64,000 bases of DNA from contig NZ_CYPW01000008.1 in the NCBI RefSeq assembly GCF_001458175.1, forward strand, positions 97,924 to 161,923, written 5' to 3'. The translations under genes and the position numbers were made by a program. Below are positions 24,804 through 33,684 of the stretch, piece by piece. The notes beneath the pieces were generated by a model. That model searched no databases and had not been told where the DNA came from. It saw nothing but the letters and a program-made list of their open reading frames with translations. The stretch is from Shimia marina (lineage in GTDB: Bacteria > Pseudomonadota > Alphaproteobacteria > Rhodobacterales > Rhodobacteraceae). Numbering within the stretch: position 1 is the stretch's first letter; every line of letters starts with the position of its first letter.

Positions 24804-25495
24804 GATCCGACCCCCGCCGTTGGTGTGGCCTCGATACAGACCACCTCCTCCCCAATCCGCAGCACCCATTGCCTGTTCACCCCGGAGACCCGGATCACGC
24901 CGTCCTCGGTCGCTTGCGTGTTGGCCGTCCGTTCTCGGCCATTGGCGTAGCGAAAGATTGCGGGCACCGGCGCGTTCCGCGGGAACTCGAAATACGTGAA
25001 GGTCCCATCATCCCAGACGCGCGTCGGGGTGAACTCGGTGCGCGCACTGGCACCGTAATTGTGGTTAGGGGCTTGGGCCGCGATGGCACGTGTGGGCCGT
25101 GCATTGTCTTCGGGGTAGCGGAACTGGACCACGTAGAAGGTCGGGCTGCGGGTCTCCTGGACGTTGAAGTAGTAGCTGCGGCGGTTGGTATAGACGGTCA
25201 CGTTGGTATGGACACCGCGCGCGACGGGCTTGATCGCGAAGGCTTGCCCGCCCGGAACGCCGTCGATCTCGAAGCCCTCCGTGTCCCCTGCGATGATTGA
25301 GCGGATGCTTTCTCCCTCGCCAAACTCGATCGTGGTCACATGGGTGAGCGAGACGTTGAGGCGATAGACCTGACCTTCCTGATAGGTAGCCAAGCGCACG
25401 CGGCTGTCATTGGGGCCACCGCGCGGGATGGCTTCCGCGAAGGCAAGGACTGGCAGCAGGGAAAATAGGCCAGCAACTAAGAACTTACTGATCAA
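24800..25495 (-). CDS. virB9: VirB9 T4SS core complex protein
   Basis: 231 residues: signal peptide ending near LAFAEAIP, then N- and C-terminal VirB9/CagX domains (FGEGESIRSI, FAIKPVARGVHTNVTVYTN, DDGTFTYFEFP). VirB9 is in the outer-membrane core ring with VirB7 and VirB10. The start is taken as TTG 25495, which follows GGAGAAC and places the signal peptide at the N-terminus; an in-frame ATG at 25570 would add 25 residues overlapping virB8. Confidence 0.92.
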   Translation of the reverse strand: MISKFLVAGLFSLLPVLAFAEAIPRGGPNDSRVRLATYQEGQVYRLNVSLTHVTTIEFGEGESIRSIIAGDTEGFEIDGVPGGQAFAIKPVARGVHTNVTVYTNRRSYYFNVQETRSPTFYVVQFRYPEDNARPTRAIAAQAPNHNYGASARTEFTPTRVWDDGTFTYFEFPRNAPVPAIFRYANGRERTANTQATEDGVIRVSGVNRQWVLRIGEEVVCIEATPTAGVGS

Positions 25496-25496
25496 A

Positions 25497-26150
25497 CTAG
25501 TTCTCCAATCTGTCGGAGCGGATGGAATATTCGAGCACGGTGAAGCCGAAGGGGTTGGTCCAGACCTCATCGATGGAGCGGCTGGTCTCGGGGCGGAACT
25601 CGAAGAGCAGCGTGGCGGTGAAGAGGCCGGTCTGGACGCCGTTGATGGATGTCAGGCGCTTGCGCAGGCGGACCGTGGCGCGATTGGTGCCGATCCGGTT
25701 GATGCTGAGGATCTCGACGTCGAGCCGGGCATTCGGGCCATAGACCGTCGGCGGGTAACTCTCGTTGGCGCTGTTCCAGATCTGGCGCAACCCACTTTCG
25801 GCCGCACCGTCCGAGCGACGCAGCACACTGCGGATGCGCAGATCATTGTCGAGTTGGTTGTAGACCTCGCGGTCAGTTACGTAGCGGAAGACTTCCGCCT
25901 CGATGATGGCCTGGTTGGCTGTGACCGAAGTTGCACCTACAGAGGCTTCGGGCAGGGCAAAGCCTGTCTCGGGATCGTAAGGAACAACCACGGGCGGCGG
26001 ATCGACATCGAGGATTGCGACAGCCGCCGCGCTCAGGCATCCGAGGATGCCGAAGATGAGCCCGATGAGCCCAAGGCGCTGCCAGAGCCGTTCGCGGCGC
26101 AGCGCACCATAGACCAGCTCCTCTTCGATGATTTCCTGTTCACTCGCCAC
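25497..26150 (-). CDS. virB8: VirB8 T4SS inner-membrane assembly protein
   Basis: 217 residues: cytoplasmic N-terminus, one membrane helix (LGLIGLIFGILGCLSAAAVAIL) and a periplasmic VirB8 domain with VTDREVYNQLDND and VRLRKRLTSINGV. It nucleates the inner-membrane complex. It ends one base before the virB9 TTG. Confidence 0.93.
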   Translation of the reverse strand: MASEQEIIEEELVYGALRRERLWQRLGLIGLIFGILGCLSAAAVAILDVDPPPVVVPYDPETGFALPEASVGATSVTANQAIIEAEVFRYVTDREVYNQLDNDLRIRSVLRRSDGAAESGLRQIWNSANESYPPTVYGPNARLDVEILSINRIGTNRATVRLRKRLTSINGVQTGLFTATLLFEFRPETSRSIDEVWTNPFGFTVLEYSIRSDRLEN

Positions 26151-26166
26151 GCGTCAAACCCCTGAA

Positions 26167-26976
26167 TCAGTCTGCGCGCAGGTCTGGCAGCGTAAAGTCC
26201 ATGAAGCGCTGCTCCTCTGCGATGGTGGCGGCATCGATCACGCCGCCGGTGCCGTCACCCACGGTTTGCACCGCTTCAAGCTGCCACATGGCGACGAGCG
26301 CGATCGCCAGTTCCGCGGTCACTCGCGTGTTGAGATCGATGCTTTCCTTGAGTTCATCCATGTCATCGATCAGCCCGACGAGCCGGTCGACACGCTCCAG
26401 CGCTTGCCCTGCGTCTTCATAGCTGTTCTGGGCCGCCGCCGAGACGAGCGCGCCGGTCGTGGCTTGCGTCGCCACGCGATTGGCCCCGGGATTGCCGCTT
26501 GTGGCCATTTCCGAAAGCGTATCGTCGTCAAAGCCGAGATCGGCCAGGACCCGGTCCATCTGGGTTTCGATCTCGCCCGCGCCGGAGCCGGACAGGCCGG
26601 AGAAGTCACCCGTCTTGATGGCTTCGATGGTGGCGAGGATGTCCCCGAACTCCTGGTCGAGCAGGCCGTTCAGCTCGTCTTCCATTTCGGTGCGGATGAT
26701 TTCCGGCAGCTCGGCAAGGCGCGTTAGGGCTTCGTAGGTGCGTTGCAATTCGCCAAGTTGTTCCGTGAGTGTCGCAAGCTGTTCGCGGAGCTGCGTCAGC
26801 TGCTCGTTTTGCAGGATCTCGTCTTCGATCATCTGCCGCAGCTGCTGGATGTTTTGTGCGATGTTCTGGGTATCGACGACGGGCACGCCTTGCGCCAGGG
26901 CAGGGGACAGGGTGCCGAGATGCAGGCCAATTCCAAGCGTCGTGGCCAAGGCCGTCCTCACGAGTAAATCTCTCAT
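26167..26976 (-). CDS. virB5: VirB5-type minor pilin
   Basis: 269 residues: signal peptide cut near ALAQGVP, long coiled-coil helices (LTQLREQLATLTEQLGELQ), and a C-terminal helix ESIDLNTRVTAELAIALVAM followed by RFMDFTLPDL. Matches the secreted minor pilin VirB5, which tips the pilus. Both its N-terminus (QGVP) and its C-terminal block recur in the neighbouring transglycosylase hybrid. Confidence 0.88.
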   Translation of the reverse strand: MRDLLVRTALATTLGIGLHLGTLSPALAQGVPVVDTQNIAQNIQQLRQMIEDEILQNEQLTQLREQLATLTEQLGELQRTYEALTRLAELPEIIRTEMEDELNGLLDQEFGDILATIEAIKTGDFSGLSGSGAGEIETQMDRVLADLGFDDDTLSEMATSGNPGANRVATQATTGALVSAAAQNSYEDAGQALERVDRLVGLIDDMDELKESIDLNTRVTAELAIALVAMWQLEAVQTVGDGTGGVIDAATIAEEQRFMDFTLPDLRAD

Positions 26977-28139
26977 CGGTCTATCTCCCTGATCGTGAAT
27001 TCCATGAACGCGCCCTCGGCCAAGCGGGCGCTGGCCTGGGCCAGCTCTTCGGCAGAAAGCACGCGGGTGCGCGCGGCCTGTAGCCGGATGCGGGCCGCGA
27101 CGAGACGCACGAGTTCGGCGCGGGCATAGGTGTTGAGCGCGATGCTTTCCTGCACGTCTTCGGTTTCAGAGATCTGCTCGACGATGTCCGTAATACGCAG
27201 CGTGGCCTGCCGGATCGCGGCTGGCGCGTTGTTGCCATAATAGGCCGCGCCATGCCCGGTGATCGAGAGGTTGGCATTGGCCAGTAACGCGGGATCAATC
27301 GTGCCGAGCGCTTCGATCCCGCCGATGCGGCTTAGGTAGAGATTGTAGCGTTCGGGGATGACCTGGACATAGTGCTGGGTCTCGGCAAAGGGCGGCACGC
27401 CCCCATATTCAAACACGCGGCCGGGTCCGGCGTTGTAGGCCGCGAGCGCGTTGATGATATTGCCGTCGAAGGTGTTGAGCTGGGCCGCGAGATAGCGCGC
27501 GCCGCCATGCACCTGCAGGTAGGGGCTGTCATAGTATTCTGGGTTGATGCCGAGGTCACTGGCGGTGCCTGGCATGATCTGGGTAAGGCCAAAGGCGCCG
27601 ACCGGCGACCGCGCGCCGATGGTGAACCGGCTTTCCTGCCATATAAGCGCTTGCAACAGTGCCCGCCATTGAACCGGCGAGAGGCCCGCGCGGCCAACTC
27701 CCGCAAAGCCGCTGGTCTCCTGGGCGACGCGAATGATGAGCTGCTCGATGTTTTCCGAGGCATCCCCGAACATCTGCGCGCCGCCGGGATTGGGATCGAT
27801 CTCACCCGTGCCATAGACCGCCTCGACGGACCGCGCCGGATCGCCGCTGCCACTTTCCAGCCCGGAGACCATGGCCGGCAGGCCTTGACCGCCAAAACTT
27901 GTCTGGGCATCGAGGATGCGTTGCAGGGTTTCCAGCTGCTCCCGTTCGATCTCGGCAATGAGTTCGCGTACAGCAAGCTTGTCCGCTTGAATGGCGAGGT
28001 CGGCCTCGCGATCGCCTGTTTCGACGATATCGCGCGCGGTCAGCCCGCTGTCATTGGTCGGCACACCTTGGGACAAGGCGAGACCGGGCAGCAAGCAAAG
28101 CGCGAGGATATGGGGCAGCTTAGACCTCAACGTCACCAT
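26973..28139 (-). CDS. Lytic transglycosylase embedded in a VirB5-like protein
   Basis: 388 residues: signal peptide (LALCLLPGLALSQ), a VirB5-like coiled-coil N-terminus, an SLT domain at about 145-280 with catalytic Glu near residue 169 (LIWQESRF), GLTQIMPGTA and ALAAYNAGPG, then a VirB5-like tail (ESIALNTYARAELVRLVAAR ... FMEFTIREID). It would cut peptidoglycan for T4SS assembly while packing like a minor pilin. The ATG at 28139 is used; the longer frame to 28280 lies across the virB7-like gene. A separate lytic transglycosylase gene lies at the head of the operon. Confidence 0.85.
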   Translation of the reverse strand: MVTLRSKLPHILALCLLPGLALSQGVPTNDSGLTARDIVETGDREADLAIQADKLAVRELIAEIEREQLETLQRILDAQTSFGGQGLPAMVSGLESGSGDPARSVEAVYGTGEIDPNPGGAQMFGDASENIEQLIIRVAQETSGFAGVGRAGLSPVQWRALLQALIWQESRFTIGARSPVGAFGLTQIMPGTASDLGINPEYYDSPYLQVHGGARYLAAQLNTFDGNIINALAAYNAGPGRVFEYGGVPPFAETQHYVQVIPERYNLYLSRIGGIEALGTIDPALLANANLSITGHGAAYYGNNAPAAIRQATLRITDIVEQISETEDVQESIALNTYARAELVRLVAARIRLQAARTRVLSAEELAQASARLAEGAFMEFTIREIDR

Positions 28140-28287
28140 CCGATGCGCCGAGGGGCGTGAAGGTGCAATCTGGCGCGACGGGGGCCGTCGAGGCCATGAA
28201 AGTGAAGCAATTGGCCTGCGGTTCCTGGTACTGGGCGCAGGAGGCCAAAGCGCCGAGCGCGGCCAAGGCGAAAAGAACACGGATCAT
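28120..28287 (-). CDS. virB7: VirB7-like small lipoprotein
   Basis: 55 residues, starting MIRVLFALAALGALASCAQ with a clear lipobox (ALASC), then a short mature part with two more cysteines (ANCFTF, PDCTFTP). Size, lipobox and place in the operon fit VirB7, the outer-membrane lipoprotein of the core ring. The ATG overlaps the virB4 stop (ATGA) and its 3' end overlaps the start of the transglycosylase hybrid by 20 bases. Confidence 0.82.
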   Translation of the reverse strand: MIRVLFALAALGALASCAQYQEPQANCFTFMASTAPVAPDCTFTPLGASDGDVEV

Positions 28288-30659
28288 GAAAGCCTCCAGA
28301 AGTCGGGGCGGTCGCGGTAATCGGCGCCGACCAGCGCCTCACCTTTCTCCATGCCGCCGAGGATGGTGAGATTGGGCCCGAGGGCGCTCAGATCGGCATC
28401 GACCACGATGGAGCCCTGGTCGTCTCGGATGAGCGCAAGGCGGCTGTCGCTGCCGGTGTTGAGAAGCACGTCGAGTTCCTTCTCATAGAGGTTCAGCATC
28501 GCGTAATCGGCCGCATGGGCGCGGATGTTAGGAAGCAGAATCTGCGTCGGTACGGCCTCGACAATCGTCTTGCCGGTCCGGGTGCGCTCGAGCTGACTGG
28601 CGTATTGCGTCATCATCACCGCGACGGTGTTTTGCTTCCGCGCGGTCACCAGCCAGTTCGAGAGCCGCTCCGCGAAATAGGCGTTGTCCAGCGCCTTCCA
28701 GGCCTCGTCGATCACGATGATCGTTGGGCGGCGATCTTCGATCTCACGCTCGACCCGGCGGAAGAGATAAGAGAGAACGGCCATGCGTTCCTTCTCGGCC
28801 TCGCTGTCGAGTATGCCGGTGAGATCGAAGCCCACCACATCGCCTTTGAGCGAGAAGGTGTCTTCCAGAGTCTGTCCGAATATCCAGCCGTAACGGCCCT
28901 CTTCGGTCCATTCGAGCAGGCGCTGATGCAGATCGCCACCATCATCGGTGGAGACGAATAGCGATGCGAAATCCCGCCAGTTCCGCAAGCCGGGATTCGT
29001 CGCCTGCGCGTTCTGGCGCACGACCTCTTGGATGCGGTTGGTCTGGGCAGGCGTGAGCGGCTTGTCTGCGCGATAGAGCAGGGTGGCGAGCCAGTCCGAG
29101 AGCCATGCCGTGCCGCGCGCATCGGTCTCGGTCCAGAGCGGGTTGAGGCCTGTGGGTTGCCCCGCTTTCAGGGACGCATAGCGTCCGCCATTGGCGCGGA
29201 CCGCCATCTCCATACCGAGACGGTAATCGAAGACGAAGATCCGCGCCCCTGCTCGACGGGCCTGGGTCATGAGGAATGCCGAGAGGACCGACTTGCCAGA
29301 CCCAGGCCGTCCCATGATCAGCGTATGCCCGCTGGTGGGTTCTTTGTCGGGGCTGCCTTGCTCGTGATATGAAAACCGATAGGCGCTCTGCTCGGGTGTG
29401 GGCAGATAGGTGATGATCTTGCCCCAAGGGGTTTTCTGAGCAGGCTTGCCAAGCTGCGTCCGATGAAACGCCGCGAAATCCGCAAAGTTGCGATTGGTGA
29501 TCGCGCTGGCGCGCACGCGCTTAGGCTGGTTGCCAGGATGCTGGCTGAGGTAGTGGGCCTTGGCCGCAACCCGCTCGCCGATCATCTTCACGCCCTCGGC
29601 GGCGGCGGCGTTCACGATTTCGGCGCTGAGTGTCTGTAGCTCGTCGAGCGTGTCGCAGAAGATCGTTGCGATCATGTGGTGTTCACCGAAGCTTTGTCGC
29701 TTGGCCTCAAGATCATCGGCGGCGATGTCGAGGGCTTCCATCAGCGAGAGCGCCGCGTCCTGGCTCGCCTGCATCTGGCGCTTTTGCCGCTTGATCCGAC
29801 CCGCCATGAGGTTCGAATTGATCGGCGTGAAGGAATGCGTGACGATCATGTCGACAGGCAGGTTCAGCATGTCGAACATGGTGCAGGAGGTTGCCTCGGA
29901 ATATTCCCCGATGGTGAAACTCTTCCCAAAGCGGTGTCCCACGACGCCTTCGGAGAGTTCGAAGTGATCGCCTTGAAACGTCACTCGCGTGTTGGCGACG
30001 TTGAAGGACAGGAAACCATAGGTATTGGCCGGATAAAGCGGCAGTTCCTGGCCAGTGTTGAGGGCCCCCAGAAAGCCGATCAACTCGCCGGACTTGGCCG
30101 AAAGCACACGCGGATTCAGCTCCGTCAGGCCTGACACGAACACGCTCACGGCCTCGCCCAATCGGCGAAGGCGTTTCTCAGTTGCCTCCTTCAGCCGATC
30201 CGGTGCGCTGCGGTTCAGGAACGGCAGGACGCTTTTCGGGGGCGGGCGATGGATGACCGTGAGCGTCAGCGTCTTGTCGCGCAGCCCGCTGGTCTCGAGT
30301 TTCTTGCGCCAGAGCCGGTCAACTTCTCCAGCAAAACTGTCCTCGCGCACGGGCTCGAGGTCCGGCGTGATCGCCTTCGAGACCTTGTGGACGTAGTAGC
30401 TGAACTCCGGCCCCAGCTGCGCGATGATCCGGGCAAAAAGCGCGGTCACCTTGTCGAGATAGGCATCATCCGTGGTGTAGCTGTTGACCCCGTCGAGCCG
30501 AATGCACTGGAAAAGCTCGTTGACCCGCGTCCGCACGGTCCGGTCATCGACCTGGCTGACGTACGGCAGCATATGCGCAAGGCGGGTCTCGCGTGCATAC
30601 CATTCGGGCGTCATCGTGCGGGGATCGAGCGCAGCATCACAGGCTTCATCACGGAGCAT
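28284..30659 (-). CDS. virB4: VirB4 T4SS ATPase
   Basis: 791 residues with the CagE/TrbE/VirB4 N-terminal domain and a C-terminal ATPase: Walker A GRPGSGKS at about residue 450 and Walker B in PTIIVIDEAWKALDN. Energises pilus subunit export. ATG 30659 follows GGGGACAGCT and is preferred to an ATG at 30674 without a binding site. Overlaps virB3 by 11 bases. Confidence 0.95.
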   Translation of the reverse strand: MLRDEACDAALDPRTMTPEWYARETRLAHMLPYVSQVDDRTVRTRVNELFQCIRLDGVNSYTTDDAYLDKVTALFARIIAQLGPEFSYYVHKVSKAITPDLEPVREDSFAGEVDRLWRKKLETSGLRDKTLTLTVIHRPPPKSVLPFLNRSAPDRLKEATEKRLRRLGEAVSVFVSGLTELNPRVLSAKSGELIGFLGALNTGQELPLYPANTYGFLSFNVANTRVTFQGDHFELSEGVVGHRFGKSFTIGEYSEATSCTMFDMLNLPVDMIVTHSFTPINSNLMAGRIKRQKRQMQASQDAALSLMEALDIAADDLEAKRQSFGEHHMIATIFCDTLDELQTLSAEIVNAAAAEGVKMIGERVAAKAHYLSQHPGNQPKRVRASAITNRNFADFAAFHRTQLGKPAQKTPWGKIITYLPTPEQSAYRFSYHEQGSPDKEPTSGHTLIMGRPGSGKSVLSAFLMTQARRAGARIFVFDYRLGMEMAVRANGGRYASLKAGQPTGLNPLWTETDARGTAWLSDWLATLLYRADKPLTPAQTNRIQEVVRQNAQATNPGLRNWRDFASLFVSTDDGGDLHQRLLEWTEEGRYGWIFGQTLEDTFSLKGDVVGFDLTGILDSEAEKERMAVLSYLFRRVEREIEDRRPTIIVIDEAWKALDNAYFAERLSNWLVTARKQNTVAVMMTQYASQLERTRTGKTIVEAVPTQILLPNIRAHAADYAMLNLYEKELDVLLNTGSDSRLALIRDDQGSIVVDADLSALGPNLTILGGMEKGEALVGADYRDRPDFWRLS

Positions 30660-30927
30660 AGCTGTCCCCGCCATGGATGGAGCGGTTCCGCGTTGGTGGG
30701 GTTTCCTGCAGTGCCGTCATCATCACGTCGATGAAGCGCGGGTCCCAGTCCGCGGCCTTCCAAAGCACGGGATAGAGCAGGGCGGCCACGCCCAGCACCG
30801 CGATGTGCTGGATCCAGACGAACAAGAGCACCGAGCCAAAGAGCCAGACCATCGCATACATGATGGGCAGGCCCAAAAGCTTGGGCGGGCGCACGAGACC
30901 CAGAAAGAGGGGCGAGCGCTCAGCCAC
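30649..30927 (-). CDS. virB3: VirB3 T4SS inner-membrane protein
   Basis: 92 residues starting VAERSPLFLGLVRPPKLLGLP, the typical VirB3 opening, with two hydrophobic stretches (IMYAMVWLFGSVLLFVW, IAVLGVAALLYPVLW). Initiation is most likely the GTG at 30927, inside the last codons of virB2; the upstream in-frame start at 30969 gives a Pro-rich tail unlike the family. Works with VirB4 in pilin handling. Confidence 0.9.
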   Translation of the reverse strand: MAERSPLFLGLVRPPKLLGLPIMYAMVWLFGSVLLFVWIQHIAVLGVAALLYPVLWKAADWDPRFIDVMMTALQETPPTRNRSIHGGDSYAP

Positions 30928-31213
30928 CGGCAAAGACCGCGGCAACAATGGTGGGGGCGGCAGCAACACCGGCGATCCCGACGAGGACCCAGAGGGCCTG
31001 GCGCAGATCGATGATGTTGAAGAACCAGCTCAAGAAAACGCCCAGCACGGCAAGCGTCGCGATCACCACACCGAGCGGGCCGGTCAGCGCATCAACGATG
31101 CCCTGCAACAGGCTCTGGATCGGCGAGAGATCGATGCTTTGCGCAAGCGCAGGCTCTGCAACGAGCAGGAAGAGCGCGAGCGACGCAATAAACAGGTTAG
31201 ATATGTGCTTCAT
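30920..31213 (-). CDS. virB2: VirB2 major pilin
   Basis: 97 residues: signal peptide ending near PALAQSID, then two long hydrophobic helices (VVIATLAVLGVFLSWFF and ALWVLVGIAGVAAAPTIVAAVFAGG) joined by a short polar loop, the VirB2/TrbC pilin plan. It polymerises into the conjugative pilus. Overlaps both neighbours. Confidence 0.92.
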   Translation of the reverse strand: MKHISNLFIASLALFLLVAEPALAQSIDLSPIQSLLQGIVDALTGPLGVVIATLAVLGVFLSWFFNIIDLRQALWVLVGIAGVAAAPTIVAAVFAGG

Positions 31214-31878
31214 GAATCTGATCCTTCCAATCGGGCCACGACGGCCATGACACGGGCCACGTGGTTTTGGGTTTCTCGGTAAGGGGGAATGCCGCCGTAC
31301 TGGCGCACAGCGTCTGGCCCGGCGTTGTACGCTGCGAGGGCAAGATGCGGATCGCCGAACGTCTCCAGCATCATCGCAAGATAGCGGGCGGACCCGTCGA
31401 GGTTCTGCAGCGGATCACGCGGATCGACGCCGAGATCGCGCGCCGTCGCAGGCATCAATTGACCAAGGCCAATAGCACCTGCATTTGAAATCGCATCCTG
31501 CCGGTAGGCGCTCTCAACCTCGATATTGGCCCGAAAGAGAGCCAGCCAATCCGTCACGGAAAGCCCCGCGCGACGCAGGCCGGGATGGCCGGCATAGCGC
31601 AAGGCCGTGGTCTGAATCCCGGAGAGGACATCGGCGCGGGGCAGGGGAGTTGGGCGGGCAAGGGCCGCGACTTGGACGCCCTCTTGCTCGGCCTCTACCT
31701 CGCCGAAGATCGCGATCCCATCGGAGGCCGAACCCTGACCAATCCCGTCATTGTAGTTTCGGGCAAAGCTGCTTTGGGAGCGGGACGGGATCAGGGAGCC
31801 GTCGCTCTCCATGACCAGGACCATCTGTGCGGAGGCAGGTGCTGCGACCAGCCAGAGACAGACGAGGCTAGGTGTCAG
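31210..31878 (-). CDS. virB1: VirB1-type lytic transglycosylase (start uncertain)
   Basis: The reading frame gives a signal-like stretch (SLVCLWLVAAPASAQ) and an SLT domain with IEVESAYRQDAISNAGAIGLGQLMPATA and ALAAYNAGP. Opens the wall for T4SS assembly. No ATG, GTG or TTG is found ahead of the signal peptide: the first ATG is 31824, after it. The CTG at 31878 next to AAGGG is a tentative start; a mutated start or use of 31824 without signal is possible. The frame continues upstream over another gene, which is overlap only. Confidence 0.8.
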   Translation of the reverse strand: MTPSLVCLWLVAAPASAQMVLVMESDGSLIPSRSQSSFARNYNDGIGQGSASDGIAIFGEVEAEQEGVQVAALARPTPLPRADVLSGIQTTALRYAGHPGLRRAGLSVTDWLALFRANIEVESAYRQDAISNAGAIGLGQLMPATARDLGVDPRDPLQNLDGSARYLAMMLETFGDPHLALAAYNAGPDAVRQYGGIPPYRETQNHVARVMAVVARLEGSDS

Positions 31879-32248
31879 CGCCCTTGTCTGATGGGACTTT
31901 GTCTGGCGGGGCGAATTTGTGCGTACGGCTTGTCCCCGCCTCAAGCGGCAGGTCGACATGCGCAAAGCCAAGGCCAATGAAGAATGACACCACGCCGGAG
32001 ATCGTCTTGAACTCGCGGATCTTGATATCGTTGTAGGTCGTCCGCGTACGGGCGGTGACGAGGAGCTTTTCCACGCCATCATCAGAGACAACGCGCATGA
32101 TCCAGACCCCGTAATAGCTGGGGCCTTTCTTGTGTGCCGACGCTTGGCACAGGATTTCTGCGCTATAGCCGCTTTCCACGAGTTCGCGGAACCTGGCTTC
32201 CGTAACCACATTTGGTGCTTCGATATCCCAGTTCATGGCCCGGCTCAC
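31868..32248 (-). CDS. Unknown protein at head of virB operon
   Basis: 126 residues, cytoplasmic apart from one weakly hydrophobic part (TISGVVSFFIGLGFAHVDLPL). No family recognised. It overlaps the virB1-type gene by 11 bases and lies just downstream of the palindrome at 32300, so it is probably the first gene of the transfer operon. Confidence 0.7.
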   Translation of the reverse strand: MSRAMNWDIEAPNVVTEARFRELVESGYSAEILCQASAHKKGPSYYGVWIMRVVSDDGVEKLLVTARTRTTYNDIKIREFKTISGVVSFFIGLGFAHVDLPLEAGTSRTHKFAPPDKVPSDKGADT

Positions 32249-32299
32249 GCTTTCTCCAATGGCGCGACCCCAGGCATTCCTACTTGAAGCCCAGAGTTA

Positions 32300-32315
32300 C
32301 GATAGTATATTATCA
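32300..32315. promoter_or_regulatory. Palindromic operator candidate upstream of virB operon
   Basis: CGATAGTATATTATCA is nearly palindromic and matches, in inverted orientation, CGATAATATACTATCG at 39425-39440 (15 of 16 bases). It sits between divergent transfer-associated genes and overlaps a TATATT that could serve as a -10. Confidence 0.6.
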
Positions 32316-32404
32316 ACCGCAAGATGTAATATCGTGCTTTTGCTGTAGTTTGGTTACGCAAACACTAGTCACGGCCAGTGTCCGCGATCAAGGAGATAAC
32401 AGGT

Positions 32405-32698
32405 TTGAGAAACCCAAGGTTGATATGCCTGCTCCCATTGCAAGCTATGGCCCTTCTGATCTGCGTTCCCGGGCCGGTTTTGGCGGAATCCTGCTTTGCG
32501 CCATCCCGTCCTTTCCTGCCAAGCGATTCGCAGGCCGCGCGGGACTATGCGGATATCATCCGCGGGGACTTCGAAGACTATATCCAGGATATCCAGAGCT
32601 ACTTCCGTTGCCTCGACAGCGAACGCGCCCGCGCCTTCGAGGAAGCGCGCGAAGTCAGCGAGGACTATGGCCGGTTCCTGCAATTGGTAGGGGATTGA
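32405..32698 (+). CDS. Unknown small secreted protein, divergent from virB operon
   Basis: 97 residues: signal peptide (ICLLPLQAMALLICVPGPVLAES) and a helical acidic domain with two cysteines (ESCFAPSRP, SYFRCLDSE). The TTG at 32405 follows AAGGAG at a good distance and is preferred to GTG 32378. No family recognised; controlled together with the virB operon by the palindrome at 32300 if that is an operator. Confidence 0.72.
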   Translation: MRNPRLICLLPLQAMALLICVPGPVLAESCFAPSRPFLPSDSQAARDYADIIRGDFEDYIQDIQSYFRCLDSERARAFEEAREVSEDYGRFLQLVGD

Positions 32699-32822
32699 TG
32701 GGCAACCTCGGGAGCATCAGACTTGCAGCCCATGGAAACCAGACGCCGATAACACCCTCATATATCTACTTTTTAGATAACAGATTTCATCCGCTAGCGA
32801 CGTCACAAAAGGTATGTGACGC

Positions 32823-33080
32823 GTGGCAAAGACAATCAGAACAAATGGCCAGTTGGCGCTCGTCCGTGCGTTGGTTGATGCACGTCAGAATGCGGGTCTC
32901 AGCCAGCAGCAGTTGGCGGCGAAGCTCAAACGCCACCAGTCGTTTGTGGCACGTCTCGAAAGTGGCGAGCGTCGTATCGACGTCGTGGAGTTTACAGTTC
33001 TGGCGAGGGTCATTGGTTTTGACAAAGATGAAGTCCTGTCGATTGTCGAAGCCGCCACGGAGCCCGACCACAGGATTTGA
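32823..33080 (+). CDS. XRE-family HTH regulator
   Basis: 85 residues, mostly a Cro/CI-type HTH (LSQQQLAAKLKRHQSFVARLESGERR). Alone after a ~120-base gap; the only regulator next to the transfer genes, so it may act on the palindromes at 32300 and 39425. Such small XRE proteins often control conjugation operons; this link is inference. Confidence 0.85.
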   Translation: MAKTIRTNGQLALVRALVDARQNAGLSQQQLAAKLKRHQSFVARLESGERRIDVVEFTVLARVIGFDKDEVLSIVEAATEPDHRI

Positions 33081-33249
33081 AGCCAATGAATTGTTGAGAA
33101 CGCGGGAACCCATTTTCTCGGTCTGATGATCATTCCCTCATCGAGGACCAGGTAGCCAAAATCAACGAAGTCCGGCGCGCGGTCGTAGTGAACGCTCTGC
33201 AACCTCACACCGCAGTTTGCAGCGCCACAGTGCAGGAAGTTAGTAAACA

Positions 33250-33477
33250 GTGAACGATGATAGGGGTGAGGGCGTCGCGATCGCCAATCTGATCGGGACC
33301 GATGGGTGCAGTGTTGTTGGTTGGGTTTATCGCTGGAGTACAGGCTCACATGCGGTGATGTGGGACGTCCAAGGGCCCCAGCCGGTATCGGAAACCCGGC
33401 CGGATATAAGTGACGAACAGAAGCAAGAAATCGACTTCGATGCGCTCACGCGGATTCGAAAAAGTGACAGTGGATAG
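33250..33477 (+). CDS. Possible small unknown protein
   Basis: 75 codons from a GTG with a moderate CAGGAAG upstream. The product (GTDGCSVVGWVYRWSTGSH ... acidic C-terminus) resembles no family I know. It could be a remnant; kept because composition looks coding. The 200 bases after it show nothing. Confidence 0.35.
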   Translation: MNDDRGEGVAIANLIGTDGCSVVGWVYRWSTGSHAVMWDVQGPQPVSETRPDISDEQKQEIDFDALTRIRKSDSG

Positions 33478-33684
33478 GATTCTCACGCAGCCGCCAGTTC
33501 ATATTGATGGAAAGGGTCTGCGAGCGTACCGGTCATTTGAGCTGATGGCAGCGAAGGTCTCGAAGGAGCCCAGAGTGAGCGATGCTGCGCGCTCCACCAA
33601 TGTCAGTTTTGGTGGTGATCGGCGAAATTGTGTATTTTTGGAAGCACCGCCAAAAGCTCTACAAAGTGTTCGCGGTGCGCGGTA

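Noticed and set aside
32212..33126. Long plus-strand frame over the virB head region
   Set aside because: It crosses the palindrome, the secreted-protein gene and the XRE gene in other frames and has no domain or binding site; it is a shadow.
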